48,534 nt of DNA from Thermoplasmata archaeon (GTDB lineage Archaea; Thermoplasmatota; Thermoplasmata; Lutacidiplasmatales; UBA184): NCBI GenBank assembly GCA_021798195.1, contig JAJZYH010000011.1, positions 1 through 48,534 on the forward strand. The letters are read 5' to 3'. The notes beneath the pieces were generated by a model, which was not told the origin of the DNA, made no database searches, and saw nothing but the letters and a program-made list of their open reading frames with translations. Of the stretch, positions 34,665 to 43,698 are shown one piece after another. How positions within the stretch are numbered: position 1 is the stretch's first letter; each line of letters begins with the position of its first letter. Both the position numbers and the translations under genes were made by a program.

Positions 34665-36641
34665 CTACCCGAAGCGTGCCTTGCAGTTGGGGCATTCCCG
34701 TTCGTTCCCCTGGAGGGTCTGCCCGCAACGCCAACAGAAGGGTACGTACGTGGCACCCTGGGTTGCCGCTGCGGTCCCCGGTGGTGGGGGCGGCGGGGCT
34801 CCCAGGAGAGGGGGTGGGGGTCCGGTCACGGCCTGCCTCCTCCTTCCCGAGAACGCGAGGGGGAGGAGGAAGGCCAGGATGAACAGGCCGAAGAGGATCT
34901 CGAGGTCGGTGATCTGGAACAGGGGAGCGGGGGGTTGGGGTGGTATGGACGGGGTCTGAGGGCCGGCGGCCACGCTCCCCACACCCGACTGGTTCCCCTG
35001 GGAGACCAGGGCGCTGATGTTCACGTAGCGACCCCCGGTGTTGGCGGGGAAGGGGAAGGACGCCCGCCAGGGCGTCCCGTTGGCGGGAAGGACCCCCTGG
35101 AGGCGGAGCACCGGGGAATCGTTCAGGGCGGAGAGCACCACCAGCTGGACCGAACCGCCGGAGAGCGGGGAGCCCGCCGGGACGGTCACGGAGACGTTGG
35201 TGAGCTTGCCCGGGGAATAGGGAGCTCCGGGACCGATGGTCACGGAGACGGGATCGGAGAGGGGGTCGTAGTGGATGTGGAGGAGAGCGAGCGCCAAGCT
35301 GGTGGCATTGGGGGATCCCCATCCGGCGATGGGGTTCCAACCCGGGGAACTCGAAGTCACGCAGTTCGATCCTTGCGTGGCATGGACGAACGCGGAGGCC
35401 GTGGGTCCTCCCACGATCTCCCCCTGGGCCGCGATCTGATAGAGGGTGGGCGCGAGGAGGCCGAGGGGGTGCCCCACCTCGGCCGCCAGGTCGGCCACGA
35501 CCCCGGCCCAGAAGGGGGACGCAAAGCTCGTGCCGTAGGCCACGTAGGTCTGTTGCTTGTACACCAACAGGTCGTCCACGGCGCTCGCGGCCACGTCGGG
35601 GACGCCTCGCCCGGCGTGGAGCGCCATCTCTCCAGCGGCGCTCCCCACCCGTTGCCAGGATGGGATCGGGTCGGTGGAGAGGGAGCTAAAGCCCCCGCCA
35701 CTCAGGTTCCACACCGTCGCCGGGCCGCTCAAAAGGTTCGTACCCCCCACGGCCAGGGCGTAGGGGCTCGCGGCGGGGAAATCCACATCGGGAGGCCCCT
35801 GGCAGGGATTGGTGAAGTTCACATCGTAGGCATCCCCTCCATCGTCCCCCGCCGCCGCCAGGACGGTCACCCCGCGGGCGGTGAGGTTCGCGAGATCCGC
35901 GTTCACCTGGGTCTCGAAGGCCGGCTGGGACCCCTGGGGCTCTCCCCAGGAAAGGGAGAGGACCGTGAGGTTCGTGAGGTTCATGGCGGCCGCGAGGCTC
36001 TGTTCAATGCTCGCCGAGGTGGGTCCGTTGCTGGACGCCGGTCCATAGATGGCGTAGATCGTGGCTCCCGGGGCCGCCGAGAGGGCCCACTCGATGTCCA
36101 GGGTGAGCTCCAGGCTCCCGTTGCTGGGGTCGTTCCACGCCTGGGGGCCCGGCGCGGGCGCACCCCCGGTGGGGACGGGGATGATGTGAGGGCGGGGGAA
36201 CGTGGCCGGATAGGAGGAATTGAGGAACTGATCGATGTCGGAGAAATCGAACCCGTTCCCCCAGACGAGGACTCCGATGGCCTCTTGGGTGGGGAAGACC
36301 GGTGTGAGGCCCGCGGAGCCGTTCAAGACCCCGTTCACGTCGTACAGGCTCCGGAGCACGCCCGGCGAGATGGGGCCCGCCATGCCACCGCCACCACCCA
36401 GGGGGTGCATGGCCGCGGGCGCCGGGGCCACCGGCTGCAGGCCTCCCAACGGGACCGTGATGTGGGCCGCCAAAGAGGCGTGGACATCGGGAGGGGGGGC
36501 CCCGAGGCGCGGGGAGCTACCCAGGGAGACGCCTCCGACGCCCAGGACCGCAAGGATCGCCACCAATGCCACGAAGGCACCGCGGATCCTCCGGGCCCGA
36601 TGCCCTCCACTTCCCGCCCGGGAAAATGAGGAGAAGACCAT
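34665..36641 (-). CDS. Membrane-tethered sedolisin (S53) peptidase with cytoplasmic zinc ribbon, copy 1
   Basis: 658 residues. A signal or anchor segment is at about 20-42. The S53 catalytic domain follows with E178-x3-D182 (LELTLDIEW), oxyanion D266 (AAAGDDGG) and S372 in YGTSFASPFWAG, so the triad is intact. S53 enzymes are extracellular acid endopeptidases. The autoinhibitory pro-domain is missing: the catalytic domain begins near residue 88. The two Asp that bind structural calcium in the family are replaced (HAT at 420-422 and GWN at 434-436). A beta domain, a membrane helix near 585-605 (LEILFGLFILAFLLPLAF), a Pro-rich linker and a C-terminal ribbon (C-x2-C, C-x2-C) complete it. It lies nine bases after the larger paralogue. 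Confidence 0.9.
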   Translation of the reverse strand: MVFSSFSRAGSGGHRARRIRGAFVALVAILAVLGVGGVSLGSSPRLGAPPPDVHASLAAHITVPLGGLQPVAPAPAAMHPLGGGGGMAGPISPGVLRSLYDVNGVLNGSAGLTPVFPTQEAIGVLVWGNGFDFSDIDQFLNSSYPATFPRPHIIPVPTGGAPAPGPQAWNDPSNGSLELTLDIEWALSAAPGATIYAIYGPASSNGPTSASIEQSLAAAMNLTNLTVLSLSWGEPQGSQPAFETQVNADLANLTARGVTVLAAAGDDGGDAYDVNFTNPCQGPPDVDFPAASPYALAVGGTNLLSGPATVWNLSGGGFSSLSTDPIPSWQRVGSAAGEMALHAGRGVPDVAASAVDDLLVYKQQTYVAYGTSFASPFWAGVVADLAAEVGHPLGLLAPTLYQIAAQGEIVGGPTASAFVHATQGSNCVTSSSPGWNPIAGWGSPNATSLALALLHIHYDPLSDPVSVTIGPGAPYSPGKLTNVSVTVPAGSPLSGGSVQLVVLSALNDSPVLRLQGVLPANGTPWRASFPFPANTGGRYVNISALVSQGNQSGVGSVAAGPQTPSIPPQPPAPLFQITDLEILFGLFILAFLLPLAFSGRRRQAVTGPPPPLLGAPPPPPPGTAAATQGATYVPFCWRCGQTLQGNERECPNCKARFG

Positions 36642-36650
36642 GGGACCTCT

Positions 36651-39600
36651 TCATCGGGCCTTTGCCCCGCAGCTGGGGCACAGCTTGGCCCGTGCAGGGA
36701 CGGGGCGATGGCACTTGGGGCAGATAGCCGGCCTCGACGTTCCCTTCGCCCCGCGCACGGGAGCCGCGGGAGTCGCCTTCCGCCGGGTCCGGGGACGCTG
36801 GACGGGATCGGGCGGGGTTGTCGGTCTTTGCTCGGCCGCCGAAGGAGGTGCCACCTCGGGCTCCGATGTCCCGGAAGCGGGTGGTTCCAGTGGTCGGGGA
36901 AGGGATTGCAGTGGATCGCCGGCCGCCTCCTCCGTCAGGCCGGAAGGCTCCGGGGAAGCGGCGGTATCCTCCGGAGGCGCACCCCCCTCGGGAGCCTCCG
37001 GCGACGGCGAGGGTTCGGGAGTCGTGGGCTCGATCCCGGCACGGTCCTCCGCTGGTCCTTCCGGGGTCGAGGTCTCCCGGCCGGCAGGCGGGCCCTCCAC
37101 GTTCTCCTCACGCTCCTCTCCCGGAGCCGCGGTCCCCGTAGGCTGGGAAGGGGCTTCCCTCTCCGTCTCCGGCGATGCCGTTTCCTCCGGAGGGGAGGAT
37201 GTCATCTCCGGAGGGGCCCTCGCGTTCTCCGGGGGGACGCTCTCGGAAGATGGATCCGCGGTGGCCTCCGGAAGGGGGGTATTCTCGGGGGGCGGCAAGG
37301 CAGCCTGCTCGGGTTCCCGGGCAGGTTCCCCCGTCGGGGAGGGAGATGTCACCGGATCCGATACCCCCGGCCCTGTGGCTGGGCCGACCCAGGGCTGGAT
37401 TCCCCCCGCCTCCGGGGGAGGAGGGGGCGGGGACGAGGATGGGGGCAAGGGCGGTCCGGTAATGGCCGGAGCCAGGCCCGAGCCGGTCCCAGGAGGGGGG
37501 GAGATGGGAGGTGGGATCCGTCTCTGGGGTCGAGTTCGGCGGAAACTCCCAGGGGTCCGGGGGGACCGGCCCAGGTAATAGCCCAAGAGCGTGGCCACCA
37601 CCACGACCGACAGGAAGAACACGATGTTGATGGGGTAATCCAGGAGGGGGGCAAGGGCCCCCCAACTGGAAGCGAGCGGAGAGACTGAGAGCACCGAAAG
37701 GGTGCTCCCCACGGCAAACCGCGTGAAGACCTGCGTTTCCACGAGGATCTGGGAGTAGAGATAGTCCAGCGGGACCTGAAAGGTCCCGGAGGCCATGCCA
37801 TTGCTACCGGTGGTGACCGTGGCCGATCCGATCACGGACTGGGTTCCCACGAACTGGGGGTGGGAATAGAACGTCAGGTTCACGGGTACACCCGGGATGG
37901 GTCCGCTGGCATTGGTCACCTGGACGGTGAACGAAAGCGTGGCCCCGGGAGCCACGACCGCCGACGAGAACGACACGTTGAGGGTGGCGTATCCGTTGAT
38001 GAGGTCCCCGTAGAGCGTGAGGGCGTTGAGGGGTGTTCCCCACCCCGTGGCGGGGTCCCACCCCTTCGTCGCGTACCAAAGGCACGTGGCGGGCTCGCCC
38101 GGGGTCTCGCCTTGCGTCACGTCGTAGTAGGGAGGGGGGGTCAATCCCTGGTCCTGCTCGGCTCCCAGGGCGTAGAGGCGCGGGCCCAGGAGGCCGAAGT
38201 GCCTCCCCTGGAGGGCGGTCATCTCGTCCACCATACCCGCCCACATGGGAGAAGCGAAGCTGGTCCCCGCACCCTCCAGGAGCTGGCCATTGTAGTAGAT
38301 CGTGTCGTTCCCGGCGGGACCCGAAACGTCGGGGATGCCCCGGTGGCCCCCTCCCAAGGTGGTGATGGCGGTGTCCGCGGAGCCCACAAGCTGCCACGAC
38401 GGAGCCGTGTACGTGGAGGAGAATCCCCCTCCGCTGAACGGCCAGGCCGGTTGGCTCTGGAGCGTGGGGGCACCCAGGATGTTGGTGGACAGGACCGGCG
38501 CGGTCCCGCCCACGGCCGTCACGTAGGGGGAGGCCGCGGGATACATGGGCTGGGGCGTCGTTCCGCAGCTCCCGCCCGGGCCCGGTACGGCGCCCCCGTT
38601 GTCGCCGCTGGCGGCGAAGACGCTGATCCCCCGGGAGGCCGCCACCTGGTAGAGATAGTCCGAGGTGGCCTGGAAGCTCGGATCCCCTCCATCCGGGGTC
38701 CCGAAGGACTGGGAGATCACGGTCATGCCGCTCGCGTTGACCAGGTAGGACAGTCCGTCCTCGAGCTGGGCGTCGGAGGGGGAGTAGTTGCTCGATTTGG
38801 GGCCATCCGGCACGTAGGCCGCAACGATGTGCGCTCCCGGTGCCTGGGAGGCGGCCCACTCGATGTCCAGGGTGAGCTCCAAGGGGGCCTCGCTGGGGTC
38901 ATTCACCGCGCTGGAGGAGGGGGGCGGGGCCCCATCGAGGGGAACGGGGGTGAGCGTGAAGGGAGGGAACTCCGAGGGGTAGTAGTTCTGGGCAAAGGTC
39001 TGGATGTCGGAAGGGGAGTAGCCGTCCCCCCACAGGAGGATCCCGATGGTGGTCCCGTTGGCGAAGTGCGCGCTCCCGCTGGCGTTGTAGAGCCGCGAGA
39101 TGCCGTAGATGGCGTGCGGGACGTTCCACCCGATGAGCGAGCCATACGAGGTCACCACGGGCCGGACCTCCTGCACGGGAAGGGAGAAGGGGGAGACCCC
39201 GGTGCTGAGCCCTGTGACGGAAAGGACCCACGGAGCGATGGCCGCCGGCACCACCGGGGCGGAAGCGGGGGTCATGACCAGGCGGCCGTTCCAGGAACCC
39301 TCGATGAGCGTCGTGGAGAACAGCCGGTTCACCGTGGCTGCGCTCCCTTCCGCCAGCAGGAAGACGTGATCGGAGTAGCGGGACACCACAGTGAGGCCGG
39401 CCCCCTGGAGGTACTGCTGGAGGGCCTCGTAGGAGGACCGGGTGGGGGCCAACTCTTCCCGGAATTGGAGGGCGGTGAGCGGGACGCTCCTTCCGGTCGC
39501 CACGGCGAGGGCCGCAGAGTGGAGGGCGGCGGGGTCCGGTGGGCTCACCGCGATCCCGATGGTGACCATCTGGTCCGCAGGGACCGACCGGGGGTCCAAG

Positions 39601-39845
39601 AGGTGGGACGCGAGGGTGGCATTGAACCCCAGCAATTGGTGGTAGGTGTACGGGAGTCCCAGAGCGGAGGCGACGGTGGCGGCGACGGGGGAAGGTCCCA
39701 CGGCAGCTTCCGGCGCCGTCCCGGGTGGGGTCGCGGCCACGGCGGCCGAGGGAAGCAGGAACAGGATCCCGAGCCCCAGGGCGGCCAAGAGGAGGGACTT
39801 CCGGGGTCGGAGCGGGGTCCGCACCCGGTGCCTCCGGTTCCCCAT
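36651..39845 (-). CDS. Membrane-tethered sedolisin (S53) peptidase with cytoplasmic zinc ribbon, copy 2
   Basis: 1064 residues. Signal peptide about 15-38, kumamolisin-type pro-domain about 60-215, then the S53 domain with E323-x3-D327 (LELTLDIEW), oxyanion D415 (ASGDNGG), S529 (GAGTSFASP) and the calcium ligands D575 (YYDVT) and D597 (GWDPATGWG). An Ig-like domain (615-725), a membrane helix near 739-758, a Pro/Glu/Ser/Thr-rich cytoplasmic linker of about 270 residues and a zinc ribbon (CPKC...CPSC) end it. Sedolisins work at acid pH, so the catalytic part should face outward. ATG 39845 follows GGGGAGGAGG. The gene is directly upstream of the shorter paralogue, so they are probably expressed together. 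Confidence 0.92.
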   Translation of the reverse strand: MGNRRHRVRTPLRPRKSLLLAALGLGILFLLPSAAVAATPPGTAPEAAVGPSPVAATVASALGLPYTYHQLLGFNATLASHLLDPRSVPADQMVTIGIAVSPPDPAALHSAALAVATGRSVPLTALQFREELAPTRSSYEALQQYLQGAGLTVVSRYSDHVFLLAEGSAATVNRLFSTTLIEGSWNGRLVMTPASAPVVPAAIAPWVLSVTGLSTGVSPFSLPVQEVRPVVTSYGSLIGWNVPHAIYGISRLYNASGSAHFANGTTIGILLWGDGYSPSDIQTFAQNYYPSEFPPFTLTPVPLDGAPPPSSSAVNDPSEAPLELTLDIEWAASQAPGAHIVAAYVPDGPKSSNYSPSDAQLEDGLSYLVNASGMTVISQSFGTPDGGDPSFQATSDYLYQVAASRGISVFAASGDNGGAVPGPGGSCGTTPQPMYPAASPYVTAVGGTAPVLSTNILGAPTLQSQPAWPFSGGGFSSTYTAPSWQLVGSADTAITTLGGGHRGIPDVSGPAGNDTIYYNGQLLEGAGTSFASPMWAGMVDEMTALQGRHFGLLGPRLYALGAEQDQGLTPPPYYDVTQGETPGEPATCLWYATKGWDPATGWGTPLNALTLYGDLINGYATLNVSFSSAVVAPGATLSFTVQVTNASGPIPGVPVNLTFYSHPQFVGTQSVIGSATVTTGSNGMASGTFQVPLDYLYSQILVETQVFTRFAVGSTLSVLSVSPLASSWGALAPLLDYPINIVFFLSVVVVATLLGYYLGRSPRTPGSFRRTRPQRRIPPPISPPPGTGSGLAPAITGPPLPPSSSPPPPPPEAGGIQPWVGPATGPGVSDPVTSPSPTGEPAREPEQAALPPPENTPLPEATADPSSESVPPENARAPPEMTSSPPEETASPETEREAPSQPTGTAAPGEEREENVEGPPAGRETSTPEGPAEDRAGIEPTTPEPSPSPEAPEGGAPPEDTAASPEPSGLTEEAAGDPLQSLPRPLEPPASGTSEPEVAPPSAAEQRPTTPPDPVQRPRTRRKATPAAPVRGAKGTSRPAICPKCHRPVPARAKLCPSCGAKAR

Positions 39846-39988
39846 GCGTGCCTGCCTCCTCCCCAAGGGACCATCCCCTGTACGGGAAATCAACCTATGC
39901 TCCCCGGGAGAGGGGTCGACCCTTCCCGCGTCCTCACGGCCTCGAGGTCCATGGCCACCCCAGCGAGGGACCCCGGCCCCGTCCCCCT

Positions 39989-41473
39989 TCACCCGCTCAC
40001 CGGGTTCGGATTGAGATTGGCGCGCGTGTAGCCGGCGGGCAACTGGAAGGGAGTGGTTCCTCCGAAGGGATCCGGACGGGGTTGAGGGGCCTCCCCTCTC
40101 TTCTTCCGCAGGTAGGCGTCAATGGCCTCGGCGCCCCGGGTTCCCGCGGCCATGGCGTAGACCACCGATTTCCCGCCTCCGGCAAAGACCCCTTCCACGC
40201 CCGTGGCCAGGTCCGGGCCCTTCCCCTCGGGCCACCCTCCCGGGGCGATCTTGAGGTCGAACTGGGACCCGTACCCGGTGAGATCCGCCCGTTGGCCCAC
40301 CGCCACGATGACGGTGTCGCAAGGGATGGTCTCCTCGGAGCCGGGGATGGGCACAGGCCGACGGCGCCCGGAGGAATCGGGGGGCCCGAGTTCCATGGAT
40401 TCCAGGACGATCCCCTCCACATGGCCGTTCCCGATGATGCGCACCGGGGCCTTCTGGAAGACGAAGTGGATCCCCTCCTCGCGTGCTCCCTTGACCTCCT
40501 CCTTGTCGGCGGGCATCTCCGCCTCGGTCCGGCGGTAGATGAGGGTCACGTCCCCCCCCGGGGACAACCGGACGGCGGAACGCACCGAATCCATGGCCAC
40601 GTCGCCTCCCCCGATGACCACGATCCTCCGGCCCAGGGTCACGGGGTGACCCTTGTTGACGTCCTTGAGGAGCTTCAGGGCGGGGAACACCCCCGGGAGA
40701 TCTTCTCCCGGGATGCCCAGGGTCCGGTGGAGCGAGGTCCCGATGCTGAGGAAGACGGCCTCGTAGCCCTCCTGGAGAAGCTTCTCGGGAGGGAAGACCA
40801 CGCCCACCTTGGTGTGGGTCTGGAACTTGACGTCAAGGTTCCGGAACCGCTCCAGGTCCTTGCGGAGGTCCGCCTCGGTCATCCGGTACTTGGGGATGGT
40901 CATGGCGAGCCCCCCGAGGATGTCCTCCTGCTCGAAGACGGTCACCGAATATCCCCGGATCCCCAGTTCCCAGGCGGCCATGATCCCGGCGGGGCCCCCT
41001 CCAACGACGGCCACCCGCTGGTTGCGGGGGCGGCCGGGAACGTACGTGAGGTCCGCGTTCCCCAGCTCCAGCGAGGATCTCTTGAGTTCCCGGATGGCGA
41101 TGGGTACTCCCTTCTTCTTCACCACGCAGGCATCCTCGCAGTAGTGGTAGCAGACCTTGCAGAGCACGTTGGCGAGGGGATCCTCCCGGAGAGTGACCCG
41201 GGCGGCCCCGTCGAAGTCGCGCTCGGCGAGGAGTCGGATGTACTCCCGACAGTCCTGGTTGATGGGGCACGCTTCCACGCACCAGGGGCGACGGCACTGG
41301 ATGCACCTCTTTGCCTCGAGGACGGCGTCCTCCAGGCTGTAGGAGCGCACGATCTCCCCGAAATTGTGGACCCGCTCCTCGGGTTGCTGCTCCGGAACAG
41401 GAACACGCACGGGGTTGAGCCGGGGAGGGACGACCTTGCCGGGAGTGCGTGCCGGCGCAGAAGACGCAGCCAT
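39989..41473 (-). CDS. GltD-like NADPH-dependent oxidoreductase (glutamate synthase small-subunit type)
   Basis: 494 residues. The N-terminal iron-sulfur domain has KRCIQCRRPWCVEACPINQDC and VLCKVCYHYCEDACVVKKKG. The C-terminal domain has two dinucleotide folds: FAD at VAVVGGGPAGIMAAWELG and NAD(P)H at IVVIGGGDVAMDSVRSAVR, with YRRTEAEMPADKEE and ATGVEGVFAGGGKSVV. GltD, NfnB and PreT subunits share this plan. No large glutamate synthase or NfnA subunit adjoins it, so it may act alone (as in some archaea) or pair with a distant gene. ATG 41473 is about 29 bases from the TATA-like TGTATTTG. Confidence 0.88.
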   Translation of the reverse strand: MAASSAPARTPGKVVPPRLNPVRVPVPEQQPEERVHNFGEIVRSYSLEDAVLEAKRCIQCRRPWCVEACPINQDCREYIRLLAERDFDGAARVTLREDPLANVLCKVCYHYCEDACVVKKKGVPIAIRELKRSSLELGNADLTYVPGRPRNQRVAVVGGGPAGIMAAWELGIRGYSVTVFEQEDILGGLAMTIPKYRMTEADLRKDLERFRNLDVKFQTHTKVGVVFPPEKLLQEGYEAVFLSIGTSLHRTLGIPGEDLPGVFPALKLLKDVNKGHPVTLGRRIVVIGGGDVAMDSVRSAVRLSPGGDVTLIYRRTEAEMPADKEEVKGAREEGIHFVFQKAPVRIIGNGHVEGIVLESMELGPPDSSGRRRPVPIPGSEETIPCDTVIVAVGQRADLTGYGSQFDLKIAPGGWPEGKGPDLATGVEGVFAGGGKSVVYAMAAGTRGAEAIDAYLRKKRGEAPQPRPDPFGGTTPFQLPAGYTRANLNPNPVSG

Positions 41474-41773
41474 CGTGAAAATGCAGTCGGCGAGCCCACA
41501 AATACATTCCTGAGCGGTGCCATGACCTGACACGAGGGGACTTGCCCAGGGGAGAAGGGGGGGCTCCCTCTGGAGGGAGGGAAACCCGAAGGGCGCGGAG
41601 AGCCTTGTCCGAACGGAGCCCACGGCCCAAACCCCGCCCGGGCGTGGACCTCCGGGTAGAGGGGAGGCGAAGGATCCGGAACGTCAGGTGCTGGTCGTTC
41701 ATTCCATGCAGGGCCCCCACAAGCGACTTCTACCCCCCCGGAGGTAGGTAGGGGAACCCGTGGGGAACGCGCG
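41474..41773. other. 300-base divergent gap between the GltD-like gene and SRP54
   Basis: The gap holds the minus-strand TATA-like element and, on the plus strand, no clear A/T-rich element close to SRP54. A hairpin CTCCCT-CTGG-AGGGAG lies near 41562-41577. If the A/T stretch at 41499-41506 also fires rightward, SRP54 would have a leader of about 240 bases. No tRNA or SRP RNA core motif was seen. Confidence 0.35.
41499..41506 (-). promoter_or_regulatory. TATA-like element for the GltD-like gene
   Basis: TGTATTTG on the minus strand is centred about 29 bases before ATG 41473. Confidence 0.45.
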
Positions 41774-43117
41774 ATGGTGCTGGAAGGCCTGGGAAGCTCC
41801 CTGCGGAGCGTCCTCTCGAAGATCGCCCGGTCCAATGTGGTGGACGAAGCGCTCGTCGCCGACGTGGTCCGGGACATCCAACGGGCCCTCCTCCAGGCGG
41901 ACGTCAACGTTCAGCTGGCCCTGGATCTCACCAACCGGGTCAAGACCAGAGCGGCGCAGGAGAAGCCTCCGGCGGGGGCCAGCATGCGCGACTTCCTGGT
42001 CCGTGTGATCTACGAGGAGATCCGGAGGATCCTAGGAGAGGATCGCCCCTACGACGTCCGACCCAAGAGGATCATGCTGGTGGGGCTCTTCGGACAGGGG
42101 AAGACCACCTTCGCCGCCAAGCTGGCCCGCTACTACCAGAAAAAGGGGGTCCGGGCGGACCTCATTGCGGCCGACGTGCATCGGCCCGCCGCCATCGACC
42201 AGCTGGAGCAGCTCTCCCGGAAGGCAGGGGCCGGGTTCTATGCCCATCGCGAGGAGAGGCGGGCCGAGGTCATTGCCCAGGAAGCGTTGGCTCGGTTCTC
42301 CCCCACCGACACCCTCATCCTGGACACCGCGGGGCGCTCCAACCTCGACGAGGACCTGCTCCAGGAGATCCGGCGGTGCAAGGCCACCTTCGAACCCCAG
42401 GAGGTCTTCCTGGTGCTCGATGCGGCGATGGGCCAATCGGCGGGGCGGTCCGCGGAGGCGTTCCACAAGGCGGTGGGCCTCACCGGGGTCGTGCTCACCA
42501 AGCTGGACGGGTCCGCCAAGGGAGGGGGCGCCCTCAGCGCCGTGGCGAAGAGCGGAGCCCCGGTGCTCTTCGTCGGAACGGGGGAGCACATCGAGGACCT
42601 GGAACGCTTCGAGCCCACCCGCTTCGTCTCCCGGCTCCTGGGGATGGGGGACATCCAGAGCCTTCTGGAGAAGTTCGAATCCCTGGAGGACAAGGAGAAG
42701 GCGGAGGAGGCGGCGAAGAACCTCATGCAGGGCCGGTTCAGCCTCCGGGACTTCTACACGCAGATCGAATCCCTCAGCAAGATGGGCCCCTTCTCCAAGC
42801 TCCTGTCATTCATCCCCGGGCTCGCGCAGGCCAAGCTCGACGACGCGCAGGTCCAGGCCACCCAGGACCGCCTTCGGGGGTACAAGGTGATCATGGATTC
42901 CATGACCCGTTCGGAGATGGATGACCCGCATCTCATCAAGGGGGACCGCGTCCAGCGCATCGCCCGGGGGAGCGGACACAAGCCCCAGGAGGTCCGGGCC
43001 CTTCTCAAGTACTTCGAGCAGACGCGCAAGCAGGCCCACGGGCTCGTGTCCAACCGCCGGCTCCGTCGCCAGATGGAGAAGCAGCTGTCCGCCGCCGGCG
43101 GAAAACTGCCCGAATAG
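41774..43117 (+). CDS. srp54: Signal recognition particle protein SRP54
   Basis: 447 residues. SRP54 binds signal sequences on the ribosome and, as a GTPase, docks with FtsY. The N domain is 1-95 (LRSVLSKIARSNVVDEALVADVVRDIQRALLQADVNVQLA), followed by the G domain with GLFGQGKTT (104-112), ADVHRPAA, DTAGRS and TKLDGSAKGGG. The C-terminal M domain (about 300-435) has the fingerloop region and SRP-RNA-binding SGHKPQEVRALLKYFEQ. It heads a plus-strand group with a coiled-coil membrane protein and Pth2. The SRP RNA gene was not identified in the window. Confidence 0.97.
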   Translation: MVLEGLGSSLRSVLSKIARSNVVDEALVADVVRDIQRALLQADVNVQLALDLTNRVKTRAAQEKPPAGASMRDFLVRVIYEEIRRILGEDRPYDVRPKRIMLVGLFGQGKTTFAAKLARYYQKKGVRADLIAADVHRPAAIDQLEQLSRKAGAGFYAHREERRAEVIAQEALARFSPTDTLILDTAGRSNLDEDLLQEIRRCKATFEPQEVFLVLDAAMGQSAGRSAEAFHKAVGLTGVVLTKLDGSAKGGGALSAVAKSGAPVLFVGTGEHIEDLERFEPTRFVSRLLGMGDIQSLLEKFESLEDKEKAEEAAKNLMQGRFSLRDFYTQIESLSKMGPFSKLLSFIPGLAQAKLDDAQVQATQDRLRGYKVIMDSMTRSEMDDPHLIKGDRVQRIARGSGHKPQEVRALLKYFEQTRKQAHGLVSNRRLRRQMEKQLSAAGGKLPE

Positions 43118-43131
43118 ACCCGAGGACGGGA

Positions 43132-43698
43132 ATGGCCCTCACCGTCGTGGGCGTTTTGTTCGCGCTGGGCTCCCTGGCCTTGTTCTTCATCGTCCCCGGA
43201 CTCTTCCTGGTGAAGGGCCTCTTCCCCGAGTGGCGCGTCCGACCCCTGGAGCGGAACGGGGAGCGTCTGGTGGAGATGGTGGCGGCGGGGTTCGTCACGA
43301 GCCTCGCCCTCACCATCACCGTGGGGTTCATCCTGGGGAATGGCCCGGGAAGCTTCCAGGTAAGCTCCCAGGACCCCCTCCTCCAATCCCTCCTCCTCGC
43401 GCTCACCGTCCTGTTCTTCGTGGCGGGGTGGCTCCGGGGGGCCTGGTCCCGCGTTCCCCCCCATGCGGACCATGGGCCGGAGGGCTCGGATCAAGAAGCC
43501 CGAAGCCTGAACGACACGCTCCGGGCTCTGGAGGAGGTGAGCCGAAAGTCCCGGCGCCTCCGGCACGAGCTGAGGAAGCTTCCCCGCTCCGCGGCTCGGG
43601 AGCGTGAACAGATCCAGGAAGAGCTCGAAAGGCTGAAGGGGGACAAGGAGGCTCTGGTGAGCCGCCGGGAGGAGGAGTTCCGTGTCCAAGGGCCCTGA
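43132..43698 (+). CDS. Membrane protein with C-terminal coiled coil
   Basis: 188 residues. Three hydrophobic segments (about 3-28, 48-68 and 83-101) are followed by a strongly charged, heptad-like C-terminal part (LNDTLRALEEVSRKSRRLRHELRK ... IQEELERLKGDKEAL) predicted to be a coiled coil on the cytoplasmic side. No family is recognised. It begins 14 bases after SRP54 and overlaps the Pth2 start by 17 bases. This position in a translation and secretion operon invites the guess of a ribosome- or translocon-associated membrane factor, which is only inference. Confidence 0.65.
   Translation: MALTVVGVLFALGSLALFFIVPGLFLVKGLFPEWRVRPLERNGERLVEMVAAGFVTSLALTITVGFILGNGPGSFQVSSQDPLLQSLLLALTVLFFVAGWLRGAWSRVPPHADHGPEGSDQEARSLNDTLRALEEVSRKSRRLRHELRKLPRSAAREREQIQEELERLKGDKEALVSRREEEFRVQGP

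Noticed and set aside
41542-41751. Small plus-strand frame of 69 codons upstream of SRP54
   Set aside because: Arg/Gly/Pro-rich, with no promoter or ribosome-binding site of its own and no recognisable motif.
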